Shown: positions 1 through 8,274, numbered from the stretch's first letter. The stretch is 27,141 nt of DNA from Bacillota bacterium (GCA_023393095.1 JAEWMT010000056.1:1-27141), one strand, 5' to 3'. The notes: generated by a model from the letters alone, not told the origin. Numbers and translations: made by a program.

Positions 1-1
1 T

Positions 2-202
2 ACCAGCCATTATATGGAGGAAATAGAAGCAATCTGTTCAAGGATCGCGATTATGGATAATGGAAAAATCGTTGCCATAGGAACAAAACAGGAATTGGTG
101 GAGATGGTAACCTCGGATAAAGATTCGGATATGACTTTAGAGGAGGTATTCCTTACCCTCACCGGCAAAAAACTAAGGGATTATGCAGAGGGGGAGATGT
201 AG
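2..202 (+). CDS. ABC transporter ATP-binding protein, 3' end only
   Basis: This is the C-terminal 66 residues of an ABC ATPase whose 5' part lies before the window. The open frame runs back to base 2 and begins T-S-H-Y-M-E-E-I-E, which is the switch (H-loop) histidine region of an ABC-2 exporter ATPase. It is followed by the usual 'MDNGKIVAIGT' strand and a short tail ending L-E-E-V-F-L-T-L-T-G. Walker A, Walker B and signature motifs are not in the window. Its stop lies directly before the first of two ABC-2 permeases, so it should energise that exporter from the cytoplasmic face. The order ATPase–permease–permease–kinase–regulator resembles the Bacillus LnrLMN/LnrJK linearmycin exporter. 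The substrate is unknown. Confidence 0.9.
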   Translation, partial: TSHYMEEIEAICSRIAIMDNGKIVAIGTKQELVEMVTSDKDSDMTLEEVFLTLTGKKLRDYAEGEM

Positions 203-203
203 G

Positions 204-1319
204 ATGCCGTTAATACTCGTGAAAAACAATCTGAAGTTGATGCTACGATCCAAATGGATTTTATTCTTGATGATAATCCTTCCGCTGGTTACGATTGCGT
301 TACTATCAAATGCATTTAAACAAATGATGGATACGACAAATAAGGTTGAAGATTTCAAAGTTGGGTATCGTATTAATACGAACAGTGCATATAAGGATTT
401 GCTTCTGGAACTGGCGTCCTCCAGTAAATCCGAGGGGGTAATATTGCAGGAATTTCCGGATGGGGATATATCGGAATTACTGAAAAATAATACCGTGGCG
501 GTATTTGTTGATGTTAAAGATGACAGCCATTATAAGATATATCAGTCCAGTGATAAGAAACTGGAGGCTTCCATCACAGAAAGCATCTTTCATGGTTTCT
601 TCTATCAAATTAATGATGCCAAAACCAGTTATGAATATGCAGCAAAAAAAGGCATTACATTAGATCAGATCCCGAAAGAAGTTAATATTAGTCGAGAAAT
701 GCTCGCTGTGGATCCGGTTCCATCTTCCACGGATTATTATGGGATAATCTATATTGTATACTTCGCATGGTGTGGAATGGTTTCCCTGGTTGCAGTAATA
801 TCAAGTGAGAGAAAAAGTGCTATTCCAAGAAGAATGCTTGTATCACATATGCCGAAACTTAATTACTATTTGGGTAAGTTTTTGCCCTGTACGGCAGCCA
901 TATTTCTTGAGGTATGTGTTGCGTGGATTTTATCCATATTTTTATATGGAATACATTGGGGGAACGTTGGTATATCATTGTTAATTATCTTTCTGATATC
1001 TGTATGCTCAAGTGCTTTTGGCATCGTATTGTTCCAGTTATTTAACAATGTGGCTATTAGCATTGTACTTGGGTTTATTATTACCTGGATTTGGGGTCTT
1101 TTCGGGGGGACTTTTCAGACCTATATGTATGCTCTCTATCCTCGGCAGTTAGTAAATTCTTCACCGATATATTATATAAACCGTACCCTTGTGGAATATT
1201 CGACGATGGGACATAGTGATTACACCGGAAAATGTTTATTCATACTGATAGGATGCATTGTATTCTTTGGTTTAGCAGGAATTCTGCTGATGAATCGTAA
1301 ATTAGAGGAGCAAGAGTAA
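204..1319 (+). CDS. ABC-2 type permease (first of two)
   Basis: A 371-residue integral membrane subunit of an ABC exporter. One membrane segment lies near the N-terminus (about residues 17–37, rich in L/I after a basic K-L-M-L-R-S-K stretch). A long extracytoplasmic region (about 40–170) follows, and then five hydrophobic segments in the C-terminal half. This is the ABC2_membrane_3 layout also seen in LnrM/LnrN. I chose the ATG at 204 over the ATG at 183 because the G-rich ribosome binding site at 190–196 sits about seven bases ahead of it; the earlier ATG overlaps this site. It starts one base after the ATPase stop, so the two are translationally coupled. The likely role is export of, or resistance to, an amphipathic drug or lipid. 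The substrate cannot be read from sequence. Confidence 0.88.
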   Translation: MPLILVKNNLKLMLRSKWILFLMIILPLVTIALLSNAFKQMMDTTNKVEDFKVGYRINTNSAYKDLLLELASSSKSEGVILQEFPDGDISELLKNNTVAVFVDVKDDSHYKIYQSSDKKLEASITESIFHGFFYQINDAKTSYEYAAKKGITLDQIPKEVNISREMLAVDPVPSSTDYYGIIYIVYFAWCGMVSLVAVISSERKSAIPRRMLVSHMPKLNYYLGKFLPCTAAIFLEVCVAWILSIFLYGIHWGNVGISLLIIFLISVCSSAFGIVLFQLFNNVAISIVLGFIITWIWGLFGGTFQTYMYALYPRQLVNSSPIYYINRTLVEYSTMGHSDYTGKCLFILIGCIVFFGLAGILLMNRKLEEQE

Positions 1320-1396
1320 ATAAATCTTTCACTTATAAAGTTTGCATCTGAGTAATCCTCAGAGCGACTATCATAGAGGTTTGAAAAGGAGAAAAA

Positions 1397-2650
1397 ATGA
1401 GTGGTTTTATTACAATAATCAAAATGAATTTAAAATTGCTTCTAAGAAATAAAGGTTACTTGATATTCCTTGTCATTCTTCCAGTTTTATCGGTAATTCT
1501 GTTAAATATTAATAATATCAATTCTCCCGATGCAACAGAAAATGTCGTTAAAATTATAGAGATGAAACAGGAAAATGATACGATAATGAATGTTTCAAAT
1601 ACAAGAATGAATATAAAGGTTTATGACAGTAGTAACACGAAATTATCGGAATATATCTTAGAAGAGATGGCTAAGACCGGATCCTATCGAATTTACCGTT
1701 ATAAAAGTACTGCTATATCAGTCAAAGAGGTTAGGAAAAAAGCTCTGGAATCGGCTAATCATAATGTGATTGGTGCTGTGATCTATATTCCTAATAATTT
1801 TGATGATGAAATCCTAAAGGGCAAAGACAGTAATATTGTTGTATATGAAGCAACGAAGGATGGGCGTATCGACTTGATGGAAAGTAATCTTAAGTCATTT
1901 ACACAAAGTATCTTCAATTATGCCAAACTGTCAAATTATAATAAAACAGAATTAATTAAGCTTCTCGAGATTTCAGAAAAGAGTGAGATGGCGAAGGAGT
2001 CAGTAGGGATTGAAGTCGGAGATGCCTTGAATTTGACAGCAAAGCAATCAGCGCACAGCGCTAGCATGGGCTATGCTTTATCCTTCTTAACCTTAAGCTT
2101 TCTGTTCAGTGGCATATTTATTGCTGCCACGGTGGTGGAAGAAAGACAAAACCGAGTATATAACCGCTTTGTACTATCTATATCTTCGCTTGCTAATTAC
2201 GGAATAGTGAAGCTGATCATGGTCATCATCACCGTACTGCTTCAGACAGGATTTATTGCTGTGGGTATTAAATTAATCGTAAAGACGGATTATGGGATTC
2301 CATTTTTCAGTTTCTTATTCTTGGTATTCTTCCTAGGACTTGTATTCAATCTGTTCAGTGTGGTTATAGGAGTATTTACCAATAATGTAATGTCTTCCAA
2401 TTATGTCTGTTTTGCAGTATGGTGTTTATCCTGTTTGTTTGCAGGGCTTTATTTTCCATTGGACGGAGCTTCAAAATGGTGGGCCAGAGCTACCCTATTA
2501 ATGCCGCAGCGATGGGTTGTTAAGGCTTCCGAAATGCTGATGGCAGGAAAAGATGGGGTATTTAGTATGTTTTTGCTGGTTATGTTTAGCTTTCTGGCTG
2601 TAATCACCTGTATTGGTCTTCTGGGAATCAAGATAAGGCGTAAAGAATAG
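1397..2650 (+). CDS. ABC-2 type permease (second of two)
   Basis: A 417-residue ABC-2 permease with the same topology as its upstream neighbour: one N-terminal membrane segment (about 17–35), an extracytoplasmic region of about 190 residues, then roughly five membrane segments. The segment from about 225 contains the V-V-E-E-R-Q-N-R motif typical of ABC-2 permeases just after the second helix. It probably forms a heterodimer with the preceding permease. AAAGGAG at 1387–1393 precedes the ATG. The 77-base gap from the previous gene contains only a 6-bp stem (1347–1363, TCTGAG/CTCAGA) without a U-run, so read-through is expected. The two permeases are clearly not close copies of each other. Confidence 0.88.
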   Translation: MSGFITIIKMNLKLLLRNKGYLIFLVILPVLSVILLNINNINSPDATENVVKIIEMKQENDTIMNVSNTRMNIKVYDSSNTKLSEYILEEMAKTGSYRIYRYKSTAISVKEVRKKALESANHNVIGAVIYIPNNFDDEILKGKDSNIVVYEATKDGRIDLMESNLKSFTQSIFNYAKLSNYNKTELIKLLEISEKSEMAKESVGIEVGDALNLTAKQSAHSASMGYALSFLTLSFLFSGIFIAATVVEERQNRVYNRFVLSISSLANYGIVKLIMVIITVLLQTGFIAVGIKLIVKTDYGIPFFSFLFLVFFLGLVFNLFSVVIGVFTNNVMSSNYVCFAVWCLSCLFAGLYFPLDGASKWWARATLLMPQRWVVKASEMLMAGKDGVFSMFLLVMFSFLAVITCIGLLGIKIRRKE

Positions 2651-2747
2651 AGATCATATCGGTTGCCGTATATTGGGTGGTATGTTACAATATGGCATAT
2701 ATAATAGGAAAAGACGTAAGTTATCCTTTGGTGGGAGCGGGAGTCTT

Positions 2748-3980
2748 ATGAATGAAAGCGAAAAGCAAAATTATTTTTCAGTTATTAAATTATGCTGTAT
2801 GATGATATTAACGATATATTTTATCAGCAGCAGCGAGAAATCACTTCATGCAATCAGTGTGGAGTGGTTTCTTCTTGCTACAGCAATGGTAGCCGCATTA
2901 TGCTTTGAAATAACGGAGCTAGATATTTCTAAACATCCGAAGAGTAAAGTAACTAACAATAACATAAGGCACCGGTTAATAAAAAGTACGAATAAGAAAA
3001 AGTTCTTTTTTCTATTACTTGAGATTAGTTTGACCTCAGTTTTTATTCTATTTTTTAGAGACAGTAATAATGGTTTATTTCTTTTACCTATGGTTATTTT
3101 AGATATTATCATTTTCTTTCACATATCCTTCGTTTACTGTTTATTTTCTTTCCTAGGGGTATGTTTAAGACCCGATAATATATATCTTTACATGTCTTAT
3201 TGTCTTTTCATCAGCGTTATCTATTTTCAGAATTTTATTATTATTGAGAAATACAGAAAATATTTAGGTGACTTTGAGAGGAAGGAATACCAGCTCAAAG
3301 ATTCCATCAGCTCACAGGATGATTTATATAAAGAACAGCTACGGGAGAGCAGTCTGGCATTTGAAAATAAAATGCTTGAGGAAAAAGCAAGGCTTTCTCA
3401 GGCACTGCATGATAAGCTGGGACACAGTATCAACGGTTCCGTCTATCAACTGGAGGCCAGCAAGGTTCTCATGGAGAAGGAACCAGAGCAAAGTAAGAAG
3501 ATCGTACAGGGAGTGATTGATAATCTCAGAAGCTGTATGGATGAGATCAGGATAATTCTTCGGAGGGAGAAACCGGATAAGAAACGTTTGGCTTATTTAC
3601 AGCTAGTGCAGTTATGTGCAGAATGTAAGGATAAGTACGGAATTCATGCAGAATTTCATATAAAAGGTGAAGATAAAGAGATTACTGAGCAGCTCTGGGA
3701 GGTTATCCTGGATAACGCGATTGAAGCAGTTACAAATGCACTAAAATATGCAAATTGTACTCAGATCTCTATTGAGATAGTAATTTTACATAAGGTAATC
3801 CGGTGTAGTATTCAGGATAATGGAATCGGCTGTGAGACGTTGAAGGAAGGTATGGGTATACAGGGAATGAAAAGCCGTACCAGAAAAGTGAACGGATATA
3901 TTGATCTTAACAGCGATAATGGATTTCATATCAATATGATAATTCCGCTTTCGAAGGAGGCTTTGAATGGAGAAGATTAA
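2748..3980 (+). CDS. Sensor histidine kinase, NarL/LiaS/DesK class (HisKA_3)
   Basis: A 410-residue membrane sensor kinase. The first ~170 residues carry five or six hydrophobic segments with little extracellular sequence, so sensing is likely within the membrane. A coiled linker (about 175–215) leads to the HisKA_3 dimerisation box with A-L-H-D-K-L-G-H-S; His221 is the phosphoacceptor. The ATPase domain shows the N box (D-N-A-I-E-A-V-T-N-A, 322–331), the G1 box D-N-G-I-G (357–361) and G-M-G-I-Q-G-M (368–374). I chose the ATG at 2748 because G-rich sequence at 2733–2743 precedes it; a TTG at 2673 would extend the frame without a good site. It overlaps the regulator gene by 14 bases. It matches the LnrJ-type kinase of the Lnr system by position and class. 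Confidence 0.9.
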   Translation: MNESEKQNYFSVIKLCCMMILTIYFISSSEKSLHAISVEWFLLATAMVAALCFEITELDISKHPKSKVTNNNIRHRLIKSTNKKKFFFLLLEISLTSVFILFFRDSNNGLFLLPMVILDIIIFFHISFVYCLFSFLGVCLRPDNIYLYMSYCLFISVIYFQNFIIIEKYRKYLGDFERKEYQLKDSISSQDDLYKEQLRESSLAFENKMLEEKARLSQALHDKLGHSINGSVYQLEASKVLMEKEPEQSKKIVQGVIDNLRSCMDEIRIILRREKPDKKRLAYLQLVQLCAECKDKYGIHAEFHIKGEDKEITEQLWEVILDNAIEAVTNALKYANCTQISIEIVILHKVIRCSIQDNGIGCETLKEGMGIQGMKSRTRKVNGYIDLNSDNGFHINMIIPLSKEALNGED

Positions 3981-4602
3981 AGTTATTATTGCAGATGACA
4001 GTGATTTTGTCAGGGATGGAATGCGCATTATCCTAAGTGTTGATGAGGATTTTCAGGTACTTGGCTGCGCCAAAAATGGAAGAGAAGCTCTGGAATTAGC
4101 CATGAAGGAAAAGGCGGATGTCATTCTGATGGATATTCAGATGCCTGAGATGGACGGAATAGAAGCGACTAAGGAAATAGTGAAGCGAAAGCTTGGGAAG
4201 GTACTGATTTTAACCACCTTTGATGATGATGAGCTCGTGGATAAAGCTATCAAATGCGGTGCAGACGGCTATCTAATTAAAAACCATACACCAGAGCAGT
4301 TGAAACAGATGATAAAATCAGTTCATCATGGAGTGAATATTCTAGATGGACAGGTATTTTCAAAATTTACTGATGCAGGAATAAAACCAAATTCCGGATT
4401 TGACAGCAGTAAATTTACAGCTAGGGAACTCGATATTATATCCTCAATTGCCGAAGGACTGTCTAATAAAGAGATAGCGCAAAAGCTTTTTATCAGTGAA
4501 GGTACAGTTAAAAATCATATCAGTACGATACTTGAAAAAGGCGGGTTGTCCCATAGAACCCAGGTTGCGGTCTATTATCTGACGGGCCGGAAAGGAAAAT
4601 GA
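3967..4602 (+). CDS. Response regulator, NarL/FixJ family
   Basis: A 211-residue response regulator. The receiver domain has the acidic pair D10-D11, the phosphoacceptor Asp56 in V-I-L-M-D-I-Q-M-P, the conserved Thr in I-L-T-T-F (83–84) and Lys105 in G-Y-L-I-K. The C-terminal LuxR-type helix-turn-helix (about 148–205) contains L-T/F-T-A-R-E-L, G-L-S-N-K-E-I-A and E-G-T-V-K-N-H-I. GAAGGAGG at 3953–3960 lies inside the end of the kinase gene and gives coupled translation. It should respond to the adjacent kinase and control the exporter operon. No repeat that could be its target is visible inside this truncated operon, so its site is probably upstream of the window. Confidence 0.93.
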   Translation: MEKIKVIIADDSDFVRDGMRIILSVDEDFQVLGCAKNGREALELAMKEKADVILMDIQMPEMDGIEATKEIVKRKLGKVLILTTFDDDELVDKAIKCGADGYLIKNHTPEQLKQMIKSVHHGVNILDGQVFSKFTDAGIKPNSGFDSSKFTARELDIISSIAEGLSNKEIAQKLFISEGTVKNHISTILEKGGLSHRTQVAVYYLTGRKGK

Positions 4603-4656
4603 AAAACATCTTGCTTAATAAAGTAGTTTTCGGAATATACCGGTAATTCAGTGTCA

Positions 4657-4733
4657 GCAACAACAGGGGGTTACTCTTGAATGGATAGTTAAGATAAAAG
4701 AGCATTCATTAGTATTGGTAACCCTCTGTTTGC
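4657..4733. other. Imperfect stem-loop in the 4603–4909 intergenic gap
   Basis: AACAGGGGGTTAC (4662–4674) pairs with GTAACCCTCTGTT (4718–4730) over 13 positions with one G·U. GCA at 4657 and TGC at 4733 extend the stem across a small bulge. A second, inner pair TGAATG/CATTCA (4678–4683, 4703–4708) lies in the 43-base loop. No U-run follows on either strand, so it is not a classical terminator. The gap separates two convergent operons. The rest of it (4734–4909) is AT-rich, with no gene or clear terminator that I can see. Confidence 0.45.
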
Positions 4734-4909
4734 AATAGACATTATATAATTATCCAATTGCAATGTTGCGTTCGTCTTTTTTATCAATTTACTGTTGTTT
4801 TAGAATATCAGGACTGTTCTTCATAGCTATTTTGCCAATGATATTTTCCATACCCAATTTAGTTTACTTTATCTAATTAGGACACTAACCCACACTTTAT
4901 TTCATTTAT

Positions 4910-6085
4910 TTATAAGCTGCTAACTGCAGCTTTTAATTGATCCAGTGCCTTTATTAAGATTTCTCTCGGACAGGCGATATTAATTCGTTCAAAGCCTTCC
5001 CCGTCCTTGCCGAAGATATGTCCGGGATCGAGCCAGAGCTTTGCTTTATTTACAAACAGATCTTCCATTTCCTTCTTCGTTAAGTTTAATGCCCTGCAAT
5101 CCAACCAGATCAGATAGGTCCCCTGGGGTTCTATCAGCTTAATCATTGGAAGCTTCTTAGCGAAATAATGTCTGACATAATTTAAATTCTCTAACAGATA
5201 GGATTTTAATTCCTTCAACCAGGGTTCGCCGTACTGATAAGCAGCTTTACATGCGATAAGTCCCAATACATTCAGCTGGCTGTAGCCGCTTTTGGTAATT
5301 TCGTTGCTAAGCTTATGTCGAAGAGAATCATTTTTAATAAATACATTGGACACCTGCAGTCCGGCTAGGTTAAAGGTTTTGCTGGGTGCGGTACAGGTTA
5401 TGGTTCTGTCAGCAAAGTCCTCTCTGATACTTGCAAATACGGTATGATGAAAACCCGGATATGTAAAATCACAGTGGATTTCATCAGAAATGATTATTAC
5501 ATTATGCTTGATACAGATATCCCCCAGTCTAATTAACTCTTCCTTACTCCATACTCTGCCGACTGGGTTATGGGGATTGCAAAGGATAAAAAGCTTAACC
5601 TGTTCAGTAATTATCTTTTGTTCAAAGTCATTAAAATCGATGGAATATTCCCCATTATGATAAACTAATGAATTAACAACAAGCTTGCGGTTATTCAGTA
5701 TGATGGTTTCCTGAAAAGGATAATAGACCGGCTGCTGAATTAATACACCGTCTCCCTCTACCGTCAAAGCCCTAATGGCCTGGGCTATTGCATATACTAC
5801 GCCAGGAGTTTTAATCAGCCAGTTTTCCTCTGTATCCCAGTTAAAATGCTTGTAAAACCAATCATGGATGACATCAAAATAATCCTTTTTAACTTCGCTG
5901 TAACCAAAGATACCATGGGATACCGCTTGATGGATTGCATTAAGTACTTGTGCAGGAGCCTGAAAGTCCATATCTGCTACCCAGAGGGGAAGGATATCTT
6001 CGGGTTTGCCCCGTTCGATGGCAAAATCATATTTTAAGGAATTTGTATTTCTACGGTCAATTACATCATTAAAATTTGTACTCAT
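4910..6085 (-). CDS. PLP-dependent C–S lyase, MalY/PatB family aminotransferase fold
   Basis: A 391-residue fold-type I PLP enzyme. Diagnostic features are L-P-L-W-V-A-D-M-D-F near residues 32–41, N-P-H-N-P-V-G-R at 170–177, S-D-E-I-H-C-D-F at 200–207 and the PLP lysine Lys236 in A-P-S-K-T-F-N-L-A-G. Members (MalY, PatB, PatC) act as cystathionine beta-lyases or cysteine desulfhydrases, releasing a thiol or sulfide, pyruvate and ammonia. I chose the ATG at 6085 because GGAGG at 6091–6095 lies five bases before it; the upstream in-frame ATG at 6097 overlaps that site. It follows the cystathionine enzyme gene by 18 bases on the same strand, so the pair should be cotranscribed and perform adjacent transsulfuration steps. 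An aminotransferase role is less likely but not excluded. Confidence 0.9.
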   Translation of the reverse strand: MSTNFNDVIDRRNTNSLKYDFAIERGKPEDILPLWVADMDFQAPAQVLNAIHQAVSHGIFGYSEVKKDYFDVIHDWFYKHFNWDTEENWLIKTPGVVYAIAQAIRALTVEGDGVLIQQPVYYPFQETIILNNRKLVVNSLVYHNGEYSIDFNDFEQKIITEQVKLFILCNPHNPVGRVWSKEELIRLGDICIKHNVIIISDEIHCDFTYPGFHHTVFASIREDFADRTITCTAPSKTFNLAGLQVSNVFIKNDSLRHKLSNEITKSGYSQLNVLGLIACKAAYQYGEPWLKELKSYLLENLNYVRHYFAKKLPMIKLIEPQGTYLIWLDCRALNLTKKEMEDLFVNKAKLWLDPGHIFGKDGEGFERINIACPREILIKALDQLKAAVSSL

Positions 6086-6103
6086 GTCTACCTCCATTTC
6101 CCT

Positions 6104-7252
6104 CTAGTCTGCAAATGCCTGTGATAAATCCTTTAATAGATCATCAATATGCTCTATACCAACAGAAAGTCTGACTAGATTATGGTTGATACCCTTTGCC
6201 TCACGAATTTCTTCAGGGATATCGGCATGTGTCTGAAGCATTGGATAGGTAATGAGACTTTCCACTCCGCCTAAACTCTCGGCATATTGAATGAGCTTTA
6301 CTTTGTTTAATAAGTTAACAGCGGTTTGTTCACAATCTACATGGAAGGATATCATACTTCCCGACCCTTTTGCCTGCTTTTGGTTTATTTCATAGCCGGG
6401 ATGGGAGGGAAGACCGATATAGTATACGGATTTAACCTTATCTTGCTTTTCAAGCCACTTAGCTATTGTTAGAGCATTTTTTTGCTGATATTCCATTCTT
6501 AGAGGAAGGGTTTTAAGGCCTCTAAGAATCAACCAGCTGTCAAAGGGAGCAAGACCTGCTCCGGTGGTTTTAACTATATAACGAATTTTTTCGGTCAGGG
6601 ATTCATTGGATAATACTAAAAAGCCTGCTAATGTATCATTATGACCTCCAAGAAACTTGGTACCGCTGTGCAGTACGATATCAGCTCCGATGGTAATTGG
6701 ATTCTGAAAATAGGGAGAGAGAAAGGTATTATCCACGATAAACAGCAGATTATGCTGCTTAGCGATTTTTGCTAATTCATGTAGATCTGTTACATTCATC
6801 ATTGGATTCGTTGGAGTTTCAACAAAGATAGCCTTCGTATTCTCTTTTACCATATCCTTAACATAAGTGAGATCAGAGGTATTGATATATTGAATTTCAA
6901 GACCATTTTTAACATTAATCTGATCAAAAATCCGAATGGTTCCACCATACAGATCGTCGGAGGCCAGAATATGATCCCCGGGATGAAATAATTCCATCAG
7001 GGCATTTACGGCAGCCATTCCGGAGCTGAAGGCAACGCTTGAATATGCATTTTCCAGGGAAGCTACCACTTTTTCCAATTGTTCACGTGTTGGATTCTGA
7101 GATCTGGAATAATCATAACCTGTACTGTTACCGACACTAGGATGAGCAAAGGTAGCTGTCTGATAGATGGGAAAGCTGATTGCACCGGTATTATCATGCT
7201 GGTTTTTCTCGTTATTACCATATAGGCATTTCGTATTTATCTGATAATTCAT
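6104..7252 (-). CDS. Cystathionine gamma-synthase/lyase family enzyme (transsulfuration)
   Basis: A 382-residue Cys/Met-metabolism PLP enzyme. It shows Y-D-Y-S-R-S-Q-N-P-T-R (46–56), F-S-S-G-M-A-A (75–81), the PLP-binding Asp174 in V-D-N-T-F, and the Schiff-base Lys199 in H-S-G-T-K-F-L-G-G-H. E-S-L-G-G-V-E-S-L near the C-terminus is the usual substrate-binding segment. The family contains gamma-synthase, beta-lyase, gamma-lyase and O-acetylhomoserine sulfhydrylase, and sequence alone does not settle which. Next to a MalY-type lyase and an Rrf2–cysK pair, a role in interconverting cysteine and homocysteine is the best guess. The start has AAGGGAGG about ten bases upstream. It is first in a two-gene operon with a strong promoter and two copies of the CATAY-N7-ATATG repeat. 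Confidence 0.9.
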   Translation of the reverse strand: MNYQINTKCLYGNNEKNQHDNTGAISFPIYQTATFAHPSVGNSTGYDYSRSQNPTREQLEKVVASLENAYSSVAFSSGMAAVNALMELFHPGDHILASDDLYGGTIRIFDQINVKNGLEIQYINTSDLTYVKDMVKENTKAIFVETPTNPMMNVTDLHELAKIAKQHNLLFIVDNTFLSPYFQNPITIGADIVLHSGTKFLGGHNDTLAGFLVLSNESLTEKIRYIVKTTGAGLAPFDSWLILRGLKTLPLRMEYQQKNALTIAKWLEKQDKVKSVYYIGLPSHPGYEINQKQAKGSGSMISFHVDCEQTAVNLLNKVKLIQYAESLGGVESLITYPMLQTHADIPEEIREAKGINHNLVRLSVGIEHIDDLLKDLSQAFAD

Positions 7253-7313
7253 TTATATATAACCTCCCTTTATAATTATAATTGAACGGTATAAATTAAT
7301 TGATATTACGATT

Positions 7314-7330
7314 CATACCAATCTTATATG
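7314..7330. promoter_or_regulatory. Putative Rrf2 operator, leader copy
   Basis: CATAC-N7-ATATG lies in the leader of the transsulfuration operon, about 25 bases downstream of the operator that overlaps its start point. It matches the rrf2 promoter copy at 8224–8240 in both half sites and in the preceding TT. This is inference from a motif that recurs in the window, not from a published consensus. Confidence 0.4.
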
Positions 7331-7335
7331 TTATT

Positions 7336-7358
7336 ATTCATATATAATTGATATGAAT
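7336..7358. promoter_or_regulatory. Putative Rrf2 operator at the transsulfuration operon promoter
   Basis: ATTCATAT (7336–7343) and ATATGAAT (7351–7358) are a perfect 8-bp inverted repeat around a 7-base spacer. The repeat abuts and slightly overlaps the −10 element of the minus-strand promoter, so a bound protein would cover the start point. The core CATAT-N7-ATATG recurs at the rrf2 and cysK promoters. Confidence 0.55.
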
Positions 7359-7385
7359 TATATTATAAATGATTGCCATATTCAA
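7357..7385 (-). promoter_or_regulatory. Promoter of the transsulfuration operon
   Basis: On the minus strand TTGAAT (7385–7380) and TATAAT (7362–7357) are separated by 17 bases, close to the sigma-A consensus. A second overlapping TATAAT at 7367–7362 would leave a spacer of only 12 and is less likely. Transcription would start near 7350, giving a leader of about 100 bases before the ATG at 7252. I see no SAM riboswitch or T-box in that leader. Confidence 0.6.
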
Positions 7386-7623
7386 GTAAATAATTTAAGT
7401 TTATTATGAAATATATATACTTAGGAGCTTATGGTTAATAAAACTCGCACTACCTTGAATTTTGCAGTCTTATAAGAATTATTCATTATCCTTCAGGAGA
7501 GGGCTATTGCAGATGTAAGAAAGAATTCAGTTAAATAGAAAGATGAGTCTTATAAATACGAAACTACCTGGATTACAATGATTTTTGTATCACATTTTCG
7601 CATATATTCATATATATATATAT

Positions 7624-7698
7624 GATATTAGGGATTCCACATAAAACCATCAGTCGCGAGGTTTATTAATTACAGTATTACATGGAGTCCCTAATATT
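7624..7698. other. Stem-loop between the Rrf2 gene and the transsulfuration operon
   Basis: GATATTAGGGATTCC (7624–7638) pairs with a matching arm ending at 7698 over about 15 bp including G·U pairs. After two mismatches three further pairs follow, and a small inner stem AAACC/GGTTT surrounds CAGTCGCGA. Left of it is a run of alternating TA (7611–7623). It is 60 bases past the Rrf2 stop on that gene's strand, so it may end or stabilise the transcript, but it has no U-run. Within the 505-base gap 7253–7757, the stretch 7386–7610 holds nothing else that I can name. Confidence 0.4.
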
Positions 7699-7757
7699 AT
7701 TGAAAGCTATATATGACAGTTCCTTAATCATATGTTTTAAATGATTGATCTGCCGGG

Positions 7758-8204
7758 TTAGATAAAAAACATAAAGCCCTGTTCGGATTTGTGCTTTTCT
7801 GCTTCCGATACCAGATCATACAAAGAGATTTTTTGTAACGTAGTTTTTATAGCAGAATCCAAGGGAATATAAATAGTCTGGCTCAATGCAGCTTCAATAT
7901 CAGGTGCCTTGTCTTTTATGGTTTCCTCCGTACCTTCAAATAAAGAAGTCTCAACAGCAGTTAAGATATCATATACAGTAATCTGTTTGGATGGTTTGGA
8001 AAGCTGATAACCGCCCTGGGAACCTTTAATAGAGGTAACAATTCCACCATGTTTTAATAATGAAAATACCTGTTCCAGATATATTTTTGAAATACCAAGT
8101 TTTTCAGAGATACTGATTAAAGTTATATATTCGTTATTTCCACTGTTTTGAGCCATACTAGTGGTTGCAGCAAGTGCATATCTGCCTTTTGCTGATAATC
8201 TCAT
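7758..8204 (-). CDS. Rrf2 family transcriptional regulator (CymR-like)
   Basis: A 148-residue Rrf2-family winged-helix regulator. It begins M-R-L-S-A-K-G-R-Y-A-L, the family's standard N-terminus, and has the recognition-helix region K-I-Y-L-E-Q-V-F and the wing with G-S-Q-G-G-Y-Q-L. I chose the ATG at 8204; a GTG at 8216 is possible, but it overlaps the GAGG ribosome site at 8216–8219. The protein contains no cysteine at all, so it cannot bind the [2Fe-2S] cluster of IscR or NsrR through the usual Cys triad. This fits CymR, the cysteine-metabolism repressor of Bacillus and Staphylococcus, which senses cysteine status through a complex with CysK. It is divergent from cysK, and repeats at all three nearby promoters suggest that it represses cysK, the transsulfuration operon and itself. 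Confidence 0.88.
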   Translation of the reverse strand: MRLSAKGRYALAATTSMAQNSGNNEYITLISISEKLGISKIYLEQVFSLLKHGGIVTSIKGSQGGYQLSKPSKQITVYDILTAVETSLFEGTEETIKDKAPDIEAALSQTIYIPLDSAIKTTLQKISLYDLVSEAEKHKSEQGFMFFI

Positions 8205-8223
8205 AAATTTAAACACCTCATTT

Positions 8224-8240
8224 CATACCATTTTTATATG
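8224..8240. promoter_or_regulatory. Putative Rrf2 autoregulatory operator
   Basis: CATAC-N7-ATATG lies just downstream of the −10 of the rrf2 promoter on the minus strand, where a bound repressor would block initiation. It is nearly the same as the leader copy at 7314–7330 and keeps the 7-base spacer. Confidence 0.5.
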
Positions 8241-8245
8241 CATTC

Positions 8246-8274
8246 ATAATAAAGGAAGATTCGGAAATTGTCAA
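8246..8274 (-). promoter_or_regulatory. Promoter of the Rrf2 regulator gene
   Basis: On the minus strand TTGACA (8274–8269) and TATTAT (8251–8246) are 17 bases apart, a near-perfect sigma-A promoter. Predicted start is near 8239, inside the operator at 8224–8240. Confidence 0.65.

Noticed and set aside
2673..2747. A 25-residue N-terminal extension of the first kinase from a TTG codon
   Set aside because: It has no ribosome site, and the G-rich site at 2733–2743 correctly serves the ATG at 2748.
7253..7350. A riboswitch (SAM box) or T-box in the leader of the transsulfuration operon
   Set aside because: The conserved SAM-box core and the T-box antiterminator sequence are absent, and there is no terminator hairpin before the ATG.
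7609..7624. A fifth possible Rrf2 half-site pair, CATAT…ATATG
   Set aside because: The spacer is six, not seven, and the whole stretch is an alternating TA run, so the match is low-complexity coincidence.
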